From: Leifsonia shinshuensis
Lineage (GTDB): Bacteria; Actinomycetota; Actinomycetes; Actinomycetales; Microbacteriaceae
DNA: 64,000 bases
Assembly: GCF_022606355.1 (NCBI RefSeq)
Contig: NZ_JAHHZQ010000003.1
Coordinates: 186,001-250,000 of the forward strand
Direction of reading: 5' to 3'
The notes under the pieces were generated by a model, which did not search any database, had not been told where the DNA came from, and worked only from the letters and a program-made list of their open reading frames with translations. This document shows positions 1 to 8,778 of this stretch, in pieces. Position 1 is the stretch's first letter. The number at the start of each line of letters is the position of its first letter. The translations under genes were made by a program, and so were the position numbers.

Positions 1-1180
1 CGCTCGCGATCCCGGTCTGCGTCGCGGGGACGCTCTGCACCACCACGCTGGTGATCGCCGCGTAGATCAGGCCGAGGCCGATCCCGAACACGCCGGATGC
101 GGCGGCGACCGCGAACAGCGAGCCGTGGAAGAAGGCCAGCGACAGGCTCGACGCCGCCATCACGACCGCGGCGACCACGATCTGCGTGCGGAAGCCGAGC
201 CAGCGCTCGAGCGGTCCGCTCACGAAGCCGGTCACCGCCATCGTCACGAGCATCGGGAGCATCAGCAGCCCGGACTCGGCCACGCTCGCACCGAGCCCGT
301 AACCGGTGGAGGTCGGGGTCTGCACGAAGCGCGGGAAGAACGCGAACACCGCGAACATGGCGGCGCCGATGAACACGGCGGCGGCGTTCATGGACCAGAC
401 GCCCGGTTCACGCATGAGCCGCATGTCGACCAGCGGGTGCCGCGATCGCAGCTCCACGACGACCCAGGCGGCGAGAAGCAGGGCGGCGAGCGCGAACAGC
501 GCGATCACCAGCGGCGACGACCAGCCCCACTGGGCGCCGGTGCTAAGAGGCAGCAGGAGGGCGATGAGCCATCCCGACAACAGTGCGGCCGACCACGGGT
601 TGACGCCTCCCGTCGCCCGGGTCGGCGACTCGGGGACGATGGCGAGGGCCAGCACGGCCGCGGTCACGGTGAGGGCGACCGGCACCAGGAACAGTCCGCG
701 CCAGCTGAGGATGTCGGCGAGCGGTCCGGCGAGCACGGTCCCGAGGCCGCTGCCCACGGCGATGATCGACGCGATCGCGCCGATCGCCGACGGCAGCCGG
801 TGGGCAGGGAACTCGTCGCGGATGATGCCGAAAGCGAGCGGGAACATGGCGCCGCCGAGACCCTGCACGACCCGGCCGGCGATGAGGACACCGATGGTGG
901 GGGCGACGGCGGCGATGACGCTGCCGACCGCCACGGCCAGCAGCGCGAGCACGAAGACCCTGCGCTTGCCGACGAGGTCGCCGACGCGGCCGAGCAACGG
1001 CGTGGCGACCGCTGCGGCGATCAGCCACGCGGTCATGGTCCAGGTGACGCCGGCGGTGGTGGTGTGGAGGTCCTGCTGGATGACCGGCAGGACGGGGACG
1101 ACGAGCGACTGGAGGGTCGCGAAGGAGGCCACGCTGAGAGCCAGAACGGCGAAGGTGGCAGAGGGACGGGATCGAGACAC
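1..1180 (-). CDS. MFS drug/proton antiporter, DHA2-like (3' end outside window)
   Basis: Major facilitator superfamily exporter in the inner membrane, probably driving proton-coupled efflux of a drug or similar compound. The frame runs without a stop from a GTG at 1180 off the left edge, giving about 393 residues of a family that usually has 14 membrane segments and 470-500 residues, so the last segments are missing. Early helices read as alternating hydrophobic stretches, with the loop motif GRVGDLVGKRRVF (MFS motif A) near residue 60 and GRVVQGLGGAMFPL after it. The GTG start is chosen because GAAGGA lies about 10 bases upstream. It is divergent from the TetR gene at 1372 and the shared spacer holds palindromic operators, so repression by that TetR and induction by an exported compound is the likely control. 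Substrate unknown. Confidence 0.88.
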   Translation of the reverse strand, partial: MSRSRPSATFAVLALSVASFATLQSLVVPVLPVIQQDLHTTTAGVTWTMTAWLIAAAVATPLLGRVGDLVGKRRVFVLALLAVAVGSVIAAVAPTIGVLIAGRVVQGLGGAMFPLAFGIIRDEFPAHRLPSAIGAIASIIAVGSGLGTVLAGPLADILSWRGLFLVPVALTVTAAVLALAIVPESPTRATGGVNPWSAALLSGWLIALLLPLSTGAQWGWSSPLVIALFALAALLLAAWVVVELRSRHPLVDMRLMREPGVWSMNAAAVFIGAAMFAVFAFFPRFVQTPTSTGYGLGASVAESGLLMLPMLVTMAVTGFVSGPLERWLGFRTQIVVAAVVMAASSLSLAFFHGSLFAVAAASGVFGIGLGLIYAAITSVVVQSVPATQTGIAS

Positions 1181-1239
1181 GGGTTACGGCTTCCTTCTCG
1201 AATGGTGATGTCGGCGTATGGCCGACCGGGTGAACTTTT

Positions 1240-1253
1240 CTCTCCGCGGAGAG
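1240..1253. promoter_or_regulatory. Perfect 14-bp palindrome in the MFS/TetR divergent spacer
   Basis: CTCTCCGCGGAGAG is a perfect palindrome 60 bp upstream of the MFS start. It sits where the MFS promoter should lie, so it may be an additional regulator site. Its function is inferred from position only. Confidence 0.4.
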
Positions 1254-1277
1254 CTACAATTGGAGGGAGGCTCCGAT

Positions 1278-1326
1278 CGGAGGCTGCCTCCGGTTACGAG
1301 TAAGACACTACCGGAGGGTGCCTCCG
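1278..1326. promoter_or_regulatory. Paired TetR operators (two CGGAGGnnnCCTCCG sites)
   Basis: Two 15-bp palindromes of the same sequence class, CGGAGGCTGCCTCCG at 1278-1292 and CGGAGGGTGCCTCCG at 1312-1326, are centred 34 bp apart, about three helical turns. They lie between the MFS exporter and its divergent TetR regulator, the usual place for an autoregulatory TetR operator. That the adjacent TetR binds them is inference. Confidence 0.6.
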
Positions 1327-1371
1327 CTTCGCAACCCCTCAGTGTGAGCAACCCCGGAAGGACCCACCGCC

Positions 1372-1959
1372 GTGACCGGCACCGACACCGCCCGCCCCCT
1401 GATCGCGCGCCCCCAGCGCGCCGACGCCCGACGCAACTTCGACGCACTGCTCGCCGCAGCGCGCGAGGCGTTCGCGGCAGACGGCGCCGGCGCCTCCCTC
1501 GAGGACATCGCGCGGCGCGCCGGGGTCGGCATCGGGACGCTGTACCGCAACTTCCCCACCCGCGACGCCCTCGTCGAGGCGGTCTACGTCGAAGAGGTGG
1601 AGGCCGTCGTGCGCGCAGCGGACGACGCGGCATCCCTCGAACCGTGGGACGCCGTGCAGGCCTGGCTGCGCAGGTTCCTCCTCTACGTCGGCACCAAGAA
1701 GGCGCTGCTGGAGGGCCTCAACAAGGACTCCCCTGTGCTGCTGAGCTGCCGCACCTCCCTCTACGACGCCGGAGAGCCGCTCGTGCGCCGCGCCCAGGAG
1801 GCCGGCGAGCTGCGGACCGACGCCACCATCGGCGACGTCATCCGCATGGTGTCCGGCGTCGCGGGCGTGGCGTTCGACGACGACCAGCAGCGCGACAGGG
1901 TCGTCGCGATGGCGATCGACGGCCTGCGCGCCCGCCCGCTGCCGGCCGCCGGAGCCTGA
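1372..1959 (+). CDS. TetR/AcrR family transcriptional repressor
   Basis: A 195-residue DNA-binding regulator. Residues ~20-65 form the TetR helix-turn-helix: the stretch LEDIARRAGVGIGTLYRNF is the diagnostic recognition region. The C-terminal part is a typical alpha-helical ligand pocket with little conservation. The GTG start is preceded by GGAAGGA at about 9 bases. It is divergent from an MFS exporter, and two matching 15-bp palindromes lie between the genes, so it probably represses both the exporter and itself until an inducer is bound. The inducer cannot be read from the sequence. Confidence 0.9.
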   Translation: MTGTDTARPLIARPQRADARRNFDALLAAAREAFAADGAGASLEDIARRAGVGIGTLYRNFPTRDALVEAVYVEEVEAVVRAADDAASLEPWDAVQAWLRRFLLYVGTKKALLEGLNKDSPVLLSCRTSLYDAGEPLVRRAQEAGELRTDATIGDVIRMVSGVAGVAFDDDQQRDRVVAMAIDGLRARPLPAAGA

Positions 1960-1966
1960 GAGAGTG

Positions 1967-1996
1967 TTCAGACAGGCCGCTCGCGTTCCCTAGGCT
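1967..1996 (+). promoter_or_regulatory. Predicted leaderless promoter of the antiporter gene
   Basis: A TAGGCT -10 box ends six bases before the ATG at 2003, with a weak TTCAGA -35 box 18 bases upstream. Transcription would begin at or next to the A of the start codon. The only purine-rich stretch, GAGGG, is too close to the ATG to work as a ribosome site, which supports a leaderless mRNA. Confidence 0.4.
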
Positions 1997-2002
1997 TGAG
2001 GG

Positions 2003-3730
2003 ATGGAGCTCGGTGTCTATGCGGTGATCGCCGTCGCGGTGATCGTCGGCGTAGCCGCCTTCGCCCGCAAACTCGGTGTCGCCGCGCCCATCATCCTCGT
2101 CATCGTCGGCGTCACGCTCTCGGGGCTGCCCGGGGTCCCGGAGATCGACGTCCCGCCGGAGATCATCCTCGACGGGTTGCTGCCGCCGATCCTGTACGCC
2201 GCGGCGATCAGCGTCCCGCTCACCGACTTCCGCAGGAACCTCGCGCCGATCGCCGGCCTCTCCGTGTTCCTCGTCGTCGTCACGGCGTTCGCCTCCGGCT
2301 TCGTGCTGTACACGATGCTGCCCGACCTCAACCTCGCCGCCGCCATCGCACTCGGCGCCATCATCAGCCCGCCCGACGCGGTCGCCGCGACCTCGATCGG
2401 CCGCAAGCTCGGCCTCCCACCGCGCCTGCTGACCGTGCTCGAGGGCGAGGGCCTGGTCAACGACGCCACCGCGCTGGTGCTGCTGCGCACGGCACTCGCG
2501 GCGGCGGTCGGCTCCCTGGCGACGCCGATCGCGGGCGTTCTCGACTTCTTCTCTGCCGTGATCATCGCGCTGGTGATCGGTCTCGTCGTCGGATTCGTGT
2601 CGGTGTGGGTGCGCTCCAAGCTGAACGACCCGGTGCTCGACACGGCCCTGTCGGTCGTCGTGCCGTTCGCCGCGTTCGCGCCCACGGAGGCGCTGCACGG
2701 TTCGGGCGTCCTCGCGGTCGTCATCACCGGGCTCTACACCGGGCACGCCGCCCCGCGGCAGTTCAGCGCCCAGGCCAGGATCAGCGACCAGATCAACTGG
2801 CGCACCATCCAGTTCCTGCTCGAGAACGGCGTCTTCCTGCTCATCGGTCTCGAGCTGCGCACCCTCATCGCCGACGTCGAGCACCCCGAGATCCTGAGCG
2901 TGTGGGATGCCGTCGGCATCGGCCTGATCGCGATGGCCTCCCTCGTCGTCATCCGCTTCGTGCTGATCGGTCCGCTGATCTTCTTCCTCCGAAGACGCGG
3001 CGAACGCGCAGAGAAGCACGTGCTGCGGGAATGGCTGATGATCAGCTACTTCCGAGACCATCCGGTGCGCTACCGCTGGCAGGCCCAGCGAAAACAGCGC
3101 GCCGAGATGCGCTACACGCGGCACCGCAGCGACCTGGAGGAGTTCCGCCAGGAGGCGATCGACTGGAAGGGCGGCGTGGTGCTCGGCTGGTCCGGCATGC
3201 GCGGCGTCGTCACGCTCGCGGCGGCGCAGTCTCTGCCCGGCGACATCCCCTACCGCCCGCAGCTCATCCTGATCGCGTTCACCGTGGCGTTCGTGAGCCT
3301 GGTGGTCCAGGGCGGAACCCTGCCGTGGCTGATCAAACTGCTGGGGCTGCAGGGAGTCGATGTGAAGGACGACAGGCGCCTCCTCGCCCGGCTGCTCGAC
3401 GACTTGAGCGAGGCGGGCCTCGCGGTGCTCGACGACCCGGAGACCGCCGCGGGCGCTTCCACGCCCGTCGACCCCGAGGTGGTCGAGCGGGTGCGCCAGA
3501 CCACCTACCTGCGAGCCGAGGCGGCGTGGGAGCGCATCGTCCTCGAGGACGCCCCTCCGGAGAGTCGTCCGCACCACGTCTACCGGACGCTCCGGCTCGC
3601 GGTGGTCGACGCCGAACGCGACCGCCTCCTGGAGGAACGCGCGCGCGGCGCCTACCCGTCGCGCATCCTCAGCGAGGCGCAGTCGATGCTCGACATCGAG
3701 GAGACGCGGCTGCGGTCACGATCGCGGTAG
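2003..3730 (+). CDS. CPA1-family Na+/H+ antiporter
   Basis: Monovalent cation/proton antiporter of 575 residues, acting in the plasma membrane for pH and sodium homeostasis. Twelve or so hydrophobic segments fill residues 5-430. The ion-binding region is visible as GAIISPPDAVAATS (Asp125) and EGEGLVNDATALVL (Asn153-Asp154), and a later membrane motif GWSGMRGVVTLAAAQSLP is typical of the family. The last ~150 residues are a charged cytoplasmic tail common in actinobacterial members. It starts 43 bp after the TetR gene but has its own -10 box and appears to be transcribed alone. The exact ion (Na+, K+ or Li+) cannot be told from sequence. Confidence 0.9.
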   Translation: MELGVYAVIAVAVIVGVAAFARKLGVAAPIILVIVGVTLSGLPGVPEIDVPPEIILDGLLPPILYAAAISVPLTDFRRNLAPIAGLSVFLVVVTAFASGFVLYTMLPDLNLAAAIALGAIISPPDAVAATSIGRKLGLPPRLLTVLEGEGLVNDATALVLLRTALAAAVGSLATPIAGVLDFFSAVIIALVIGLVVGFVSVWVRSKLNDPVLDTALSVVVPFAAFAPTEALHGSGVLAVVITGLYTGHAAPRQFSAQARISDQINWRTIQFLLENGVFLLIGLELRTLIADVEHPEILSVWDAVGIGLIAMASLVVIRFVLIGPLIFFLRRRGERAEKHVLREWLMISYFRDHPVRYRWQAQRKQRAEMRYTRHRSDLEEFRQEAIDWKGGVVLGWSGMRGVVTLAAAQSLPGDIPYRPQLILIAFTVAFVSLVVQGGTLPWLIKLLGLQGVDVKDDRRLLARLLDDLSEAGLAVLDDPETAAGASTPVDPEVVERVRQTTYLRAEAAWERIVLEDAPPESRPHHVYRTLRLAVVDAERDRLLEERARGAYPSRILSEAQSMLDIEETRLRSRSR

Positions 3731-3776
3731 CGGGAGAGTTCGCGCCGCCGGACACCGGGCCCCGAGGCCCCCGCCG

Positions 3777-4247
3777 TCAGCTGTGACGCTCCACCCGGAG
3801 CACGCACGTCGCGCCCGATTTCCCGGCCGGCAGCGTCCCCGACCACTTCTGGGTCGTGTGGCCGCCGAGTCCGGAGACGTCGATCTCGCGGACTCCGAGC
3901 GTGCTGCCGGCCGACAGGACGGAGACATAGATGCGATAGCTCTGCTCCGTCGAGGTGGGGTTGGTGACCGTGCCCTCGAACCGGGTCGACGATGCACCCG
4001 CCGCGCACGAGCCCAGCGTGACGTCTTTGAGGGCGCCGACATACCCGGTGGCCGTCCCCGGTGCGTGCGTGACCCGGGTGACCGTGCCGTCCTGTGCCGT
4101 CGTCGTCCCCTTCGTCGGGCCCTTCCCGTCAGCGGCGTGGGTGCCTGCGGGGGCGGCCGGGGAGCTGCACCCGGTCACCCCCACCAGGATCGCGAGCGGG
4201 AGGACGAGCGCGAGGACTGCAGCCCTTCGGGTGGCGTTGGCTCTCAT
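3777..4247 (-). CDS. Secreted lipoprotein of unknown function, coupled to the surface repeat protein
   Basis: A 156-residue predicted lipoprotein. Positively charged MRANATRR, a hydrophobic core and the lipobox VTGC (Cys27) form a lipoprotein signal peptide; a Ser/Ala/Pro/Thr-rich linker follows. The rest (about residues 60-155) looks like a small beta-sandwich, with two cysteines that could pair, similar in style to FxLYD-type domains, but I do not recognise a family with confidence. Its ATG overlaps the stop of the large surface protein by 4 bp (ATGA), so the two are translationally coupled and probably act together at the cell envelope. Confidence 0.8.
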   Translation of the reverse strand: MRANATRRAAVLALVLPLAILVGVTGCSSPAAPAGTHAADGKGPTKGTTTAQDGTVTRVTHAPGTATGYVGALKDVTLGSCAAGASSTRFEGTVTNPTSTEQSYRIYVSVLSAGSTLGVREIDVSGLGGHTTQKWSGTLPAGKSGATCVLRVERHS

Positions 4248-7200
4248 TCCGATGCCTTTCTGCGGCGGTTGACGATGCGGGCGAACCAGAGGGCCGCGCC
4301 GAGGAGGATCAGCACGAGACCGATCAGGGAGGCCGTGAGGATCGAGTCGCCGACGTTCGACCCGGTCTCCGCCAACGCGCCGAGCGCGATGACGACCCGG
4401 TTGCTCGTGGCGGTCACCGGCGTTCCGCCGCGCGGGTCGGTGCCGGTCACGGTCGCCGTGTTCGCCACCTTCCCCGCCGTCACGTCGGCCGCCCTTACGA
4501 CGTACGTCGCGACCGCGGTCACCGACTGGCCGGGGGTGAGTGTCCCCGGTGTCCCGGGCCAGCGGTAGCTGAGCGCCGAGAGGCCGGGCAGCGGGTCGTC
4601 GATGCTCACACCGGTCAGCGTCACGTTGCCCGTGTTGGTGGCGGTGAAGCCGTAGTCGACGCGGTCTCCCGGCGCTCCCGTCACGCCCGCTGCGAGCGCC
4701 CCGGTCTTCACCAGGGTCAGGGCGGGCGCGGGGTCGACCGGAACCGTCGTGGCGTCCGTGCCATCCACCCCCTCGCCCCCCGGACCGACGCCGGTCGCCG
4801 TGGCGGTGTTCGACACCGACCCGTTGTCGACGTCCGCTTGGGTGAGCTTGTAGTTCGCCGTGGCGGTCACGGACTCTCCCGGTGCGAGTTCGCCCGGCGT
4901 GCCCGGCCAGGTGAATGCGAGGACGGAGAGGCCGGCCATCGGATCGTCGATGGTCACCTGCGAGAGCGGCACGTTCCCGGTGTTGGTCGCCGTGAAGTGG
5001 AAGTCGACCACATCGCCGACGGCGCCCGTCGCCCCGGCCGCGAGAGCTCCGGTCTTCACCAGCGTGAGGGCGGGCGCCGATGGGATCGGTACCGTCGCGG
5101 TGTCGTTCGCGGTCAGTGGGGTGCCGGTCGGGTCGTCACCGGACGCGGTCGCCGTGTTCACCACGGAACCGGCGTTCACGTCCGCCTGCGTCAGCGCATA
5201 CGTCGCCGTCGCCGTCACCGTCTCACCCGGCTGCAATGTGCCCGGAGTACCCGGCCACGTGTAGGCGAGGGCGGAGAGGCCCGGAAGCGGGTCGGCGATC
5301 GACACGTTCGTGAGGGTCACCGTCCCCGTGTTCCGGGCGGCGAAGGTGTATTCCACCGTGTCGCCCGCGACGCCCGTCGCACCGGCCGCCAGACCACCGG
5401 TCTTGACCAGGCTGATCCCGGGAGTGCGCGTCGGCGTGACGGTCGCCGTGTCCTCGTCGGTCACAGAGGTGCCGTCGGGGTCGGCGCCGGACGCGGTCGC
5501 CGTGTTGACGACCGACCCGGCGTTCACGTCCGCCTGCGTCAGCGCATACGTCGCCGTCGCCGTCACCGTCTCACCCGGCTGAAGGGTGCCCGGGATCCCC
5601 GGCCACGCGTACGTCAGCGCCGACAGTCCCGGCAGCGGGTCGGCGATCGACACGTTCGTGAGGGTCACCGTCCCTGTGTTCCGGGCGGCGAAGGTGTAGT
5701 CCACCGTGTCGCCCGCCGCGCCCGCTGCACCGGCCGCCAGACCACCGGTCTTGACCAGGCTGATCCCGGGAGTGCGCGTCGGCGCGACGGTCGCCGTGTC
5801 CTCGTCGGTCACCGCGGTGCCGGCCGGGTCGTCACCGGACGCGGTCGCCGTGTTCACCACGGAACCGGCGTTCACATCGGCCTGCGTCAGCACGTACGTC
5901 GCCGTCGCCGTCACCGTCTCACCCGGCTGCAGTGTGCCCGGAGTCCCCGGCCACGCGTAGGCGAGGGCGGAGAGGCCCGGAAGCGGGTCGGCGATCGACA
6001 CGTTCGTGAGCACGACATTCCCCGTGTTGTGCGCGGAGAACGTGTAATCCACCGTGTCGCCCGCGATACCGGTCGCACCGGCCGCGAGTGTTCCGGTCTT
6101 CGTGAGGGCGATCCCCGGAGTCTGCGTCAGCGCGACCGTCGCCGCGTCCTCGTCGGTCACCGCGGTGCCGGTCGGGTCGTCACCGGACGCGGTCGCCGTG
6201 TTGACGACCGACCCGGCGTTCACGTCCGCCTGCGTCAGCGCATACGTCGCCGTCGCCGTCACCGTCTCACCCGGCTCCAGTGTGCCGGGGGTCCCCGGCC
6301 ACGCGTACGTCAGAGCGGACAGGCCCGGCAGCGGGTCGGCGATCGACACGTTCGTCAGGGTGACGTTGCCGGTGTTCTGCGCGGAGAACCCGTAGTCCAC
6401 CGTGTCGCCCGCCGCGCCCGTCGCACCGGCCGCGAGCGCTCCGGTCTTCGTCAGGACGAGAGCGGGGGCCTGGCTGACTGGCACCGTCGCGGTGTCGGAG
6501 TCGGTGACCCCGGTGCCACCGGGGCCGTCCCCCGTCACGGAGGCGGTGTTCACCACCGACCCGGCGTTCACGTCCGCCTGCGACAGCGCGTACGTCGCCG
6601 TCGCCGTCACCGTCTCACCCGGCTGCAGTGTGCCGGGGGTCCCCGGCCACGTGTACACCGGCGACGACAGCCCCGGCAGCGGGTCCGTGATCGTGACGTT
6701 CGTCAGCGTGACGTTGCCCGTGTTGGTGGCGACGAACGCGTAATGCACCGGGTCTCCGGGCGCGCCCGTGCCTGCAGCCAGTGCGCCGGTCTTGGTCAGG
6801 GAGATGGCGGGGTTCTGCGCGACGGGCACGGTCGCGGTGTCGTCGGAGGTGACGGGGGCACCGGCCGGATCGTCACCGGAGGCCGTCGCCGTGTTCACCA
6901 CGGAGCCGGCGTCCACGTCGGCTTGCGTCAGCGTGTAGGTCGCCGTCGCGGTGACGGTCTCGCCCGGCTGGAGGGTGCCCGGCGTACCGGGCCAGGTGTA
7001 AGCCGGCGCAGAGAGGCCGGGCAGGGGGTCGGCGATGCTCACGTTCGTAAGCGTCTCTGTCCCGGTGTTCTGGGCGGAGAAGGTGTAGTCGACGGTCTCG
7101 CCCGCCGCTCCGGTGGCGCCCGCCGCCAGGGCGCCGGTCTTCGTGAGGTGGATCGAGGACGGAGCGGCGGTCACGTCCGTCGTCACGGAGCTGGTGTTGT

Positions 7201-8428
7201 TGGAGGTGTCGACGTCGGCGTCCGTCCCGGACACGCTGACCGAGTTCGCCAGAGAGGTGGGGGTCGCCGGGGCGGTGCCCGTGATCACGATCGGGCCGAA
7301 CGTCGACCCGGAGTCCAGCACGGACGGGACGAGCGATTGCGTGTCGCCGCCGGACAGGTCGGCGACCGTCGACACGGTCGGATTCTGGGTCACGGTCCAG
7401 CCCGGTGGCGCGGCCGAGCAGACCAGATCATTGCCCGACAGCGCGCAGCCCGGTGGCGCCGACGAGATCACCGGGTCGGTCACTCCCGCAGGCACCGCGT
7501 CATGCACGATGAAACCGGACGACTTGCCGCCTCCTTCGTTCGTCACGGTGATCTGCCAGCTCACCTGCGAGCCGGCCTGGACCGTGGCAGGACCGGTCTT
7601 CTCGACGGAGAGATCCACGGAAGGGAGGTAGACGACCGTCCAGATCCCCGGCAGGGGTGCCGTCGGCTCCGGCAGGGTCGTTCCCGGGGTGTTGCGAGTG
7701 ATCGTCTCCATCGACGTGTAGGTGAACGTCACACTCGTCACCAGACCGCCGACGGTGAGGAAGGTCCACGTCGGTGCTGCGCCGGCACACGGGATCGACT
7801 GCGGGAAGGACGGGAGGAGCGACAGTCGATTGTTCGAGAACGACACCTGGGTCGGGTCAGGCGTCGTGAAGGGCTGGACTTGGCCCGCACCGGTTGGCAC
7901 ACCGTTGACCGACGAGAAGGTGACGTCCTGCCATTGGGCGATGCACTGAGTGCCGTTCAGCTGCTGGTAGCGCCAGGATGGAGCGAGCGCGACGATCGGA
8001 TTGGCGACGGGGTGGTCGAAGGTGAGGGTCGCTGTGTTCGTGCGGCAGGACGCCGTGAAGCCCACGGCGACGTTCGCGCCCAGGCAACCCGTGACGACGG
8101 TGGGATCCTGCGTGGTGGTGGTGTTCGTCGTCCCCGCAGCGACCGTGACCGTCTGGCCGGGTGCCTGAATGCCCGCCTGACCCAACCCGGCCAGGTTGCC
8201 GGCCAGCGGCGCCGCCGCGGACGCCCCGCCCGCAGTCCACGGGTCGAGCGGAACGGCGCTCGGGGGGGCCGCCGGGACGGGGCCGGGATCGACGTCTACG
8301 GCCGAGGCCGGAGTGGCGGCGACCAGCACCGAACCCAGGACGGCGAGGAACGCGGCGATCGCGGTCACCCGCGCGCCGAGGCGTCGCCTCCAGCCCGACG
8401 ATGACGACGGTGACTCGGCCTGGTGCAT
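4244..8428 (-). CDS. Giant LAETG-anchored surface protein with eight DUF11/DUF7507-type repeats
   Basis: A 1394-residue cell-wall protein. The start is the ATG at 8428, with GAGGGAG six bases upstream, because it opens a clean signal peptide (Arg-rich start, hydrophobic core, cut near TPASA); the longer frame to 8557 has no such logic. A Cys-containing domain of about 220 residues follows, then one DUF11-like domain, then eight near-identical repeats of about 116 residues starting with TKTGALAAGATG. The C-terminus carries LAETG, a hydrophobic helix and NRRRK, a sorting signal of the type used by class E sortases. Likely role: stalk-like adhesin or envelope structural protein. The ligand is unknown. 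No sortase gene lies in the window. Confidence 0.9.
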   Translation of the reverse strand: MHQAESPSSSSGWRRRLGARVTAIAAFLAVLGSVLVAATPASAVDVDPGPVPAAPPSAVPLDPWTAGGASAAAPLAGNLAGLGQAGIQAPGQTVTVAAGTTNTTTTQDPTVVTGCLGANVAVGFTASCRTNTATLTFDHPVANPIVALAPSWRYQQLNGTQCIAQWQDVTFSSVNGVPTGAGQVQPFTTPDPTQVSFSNNRLSLLPSFPQSIPCAGAAPTWTFLTVGGLVTSVTFTYTSMETITRNTPGTTLPEPTAPLPGIWTVVYLPSVDLSVEKTGPATVQAGSQVSWQITVTNEGGGKSSGFIVHDAVPAGVTDPVISSAPPGCALSGNDLVCSAAPPGWTVTQNPTVSTVADLSGGDTQSLVPSVLDSGSTFGPIVITGTAPATPTSLANSVSVSGTDADVDTSNNTSSVTTDVTAAPSSIHLTKTGALAAGATGAAGETVDYTFSAQNTGTETLTNVSIADPLPGLSAPAYTWPGTPGTLQPGETVTATATYTLTQADVDAGSVVNTATASGDDPAGAPVTSDDTATVPVAQNPAISLTKTGALAAGTGAPGDPVHYAFVATNTGNVTLTNVTITDPLPGLSSPVYTWPGTPGTLQPGETVTATATYALSQADVNAGSVVNTASVTGDGPGGTGVTDSDTATVPVSQAPALVLTKTGALAAGATGAAGDTVDYGFSAQNTGNVTLTNVSIADPLPGLSALTYAWPGTPGTLEPGETVTATATYALTQADVNAGSVVNTATASGDDPTGTAVTDEDAATVALTQTPGIALTKTGTLAAGATGIAGDTVDYTFSAHNTGNVVLTNVSIADPLPGLSALAYAWPGTPGTLQPGETVTATATYVLTQADVNAGSVVNTATASGDDPAGTAVTDEDTATVAPTRTPGISLVKTGGLAAGAAGAAGDTVDYTFAARNTGTVTLTNVSIADPLPGLSALTYAWPGIPGTLQPGETVTATATYALTQADVNAGSVVNTATASGADPDGTSVTDEDTATVTPTRTPGISLVKTGGLAAGATGVAGDTVEYTFAARNTGTVTLTNVSIADPLPGLSALAYTWPGTPGTLQPGETVTATATYALTQADVNAGSVVNTATASGDDPTGTPLTANDTATVPIPSAPALTLVKTGALAAGATGAVGDVVDFHFTATNTGNVPLSQVTIDDPMAGLSVLAFTWPGTPGELAPGESVTATANYKLTQADVDNGSVSNTATATGVGPGGEGVDGTDATTVPVDPAPALTLVKTGALAAGVTGAPGDRVDYGFTATNTGNVTLTGVSIDDPLPGLSALSYRWPGTPGTLTPGQSVTAVATYVVRAADVTAGKVANTATVTGTDPRGGTPVTATSNRVVIALGALAETGSNVGDSILTASLIGLVLILLGAALWFARIVNRRRKASE
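4385..7165 (-). repeat. Eight tandem 348-bp coding repeats inside the surface protein
   Basis: The period is 348 bp (116 codons), seen directly in blocks such as the one beginning GCGTTCACGTCCGCCTGCGT, spaced 348 bp apart. The central copies (about 5080-6650) are close to identical at DNA level, while the outer copies have diverged. That pattern suggests recent expansion or gene conversion in the middle of the array. Confidence 0.92.
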
Positions 8429-8756
8429 GCTCACTCCCTCGCTCGGAACCCGGCCGACCTGATGGCCAGCCGGGAACGCACCGTGGTCGCGGCGCGCCCG
8501 GTCGGGAGACCGGCTCGTGCCATCGACGACGAACGAGGCAACGGTAGGGGCTTGCATTTCGCGTGTCGGGGGCGTCCCGACGTGGCCTGCACCCGCGTCG
8601 CCGCGGCGCCACCGGGGACTCGACGGGTTCGCCGAGGGCTGCCTCCGCTCGCGATCGACGCCGCCTCGACAGCCGTTATCACCCCGGCTTTCGTCCGCCT
8701 GCGTCGCGGGTGACCGGCTGAGAAGCCCCGAGCTCAGTACAGAGGAGGCACGTCGC
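8429..8756. other. Intergenic leader of the surface-protein operon, no gene recognised
   Basis: This 328-bp gap between the surface protein start and the ATPase stop has only Arg/Ala-rich open frames without convincing ribosome sites. It should contain the surface protein promoter; candidate -10 boxes on the minus strand are weak (GATAAC near 8675, TACCGT near 8540). A 23-bp tandem duplication abuts its right end. Confidence 0.5.
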
Positions 8757-8778
8757 TCAGCGCAGAGGAGGCACGTCG
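8733..8778. repeat. 23-bp tandem duplication spanning the ATPase stop codon
   Basis: Positions 8733-8755 and 8756-8778 are adjacent copies with two mismatches (TA versus CG). The right copy encodes the last codons and the TGA of the ATPase gene; the left copy repeats them after the stop. It looks like a simple slippage or duplication event without effect on the protein. Confidence 0.85.

Noticed and set aside
4094-8404. 1436-codon open frame on the plus strand opposite the surface protein
   Set aside because: It is the mirror of the repeat gene in a GC-rich genome; composition is Arg/Gly/His-rich without any domain, and the minus strand has a signal peptide, repeats and a sorting signal.
8429-8557. 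Longer N-terminus for the surface protein (start at 8557)
   Set aside because: It would bury the signal peptide; the ATG at 8428 has a ribosome site and opens the signal peptide directly.
8431-8682. 83-codon minus-strand frame as a RiPP precursor for the kinase/PqqD protein
   Set aside because: Arg/Ala/Ser-rich throughout, no leader-core pattern, weak start; it only precedes the surface protein start by chance.
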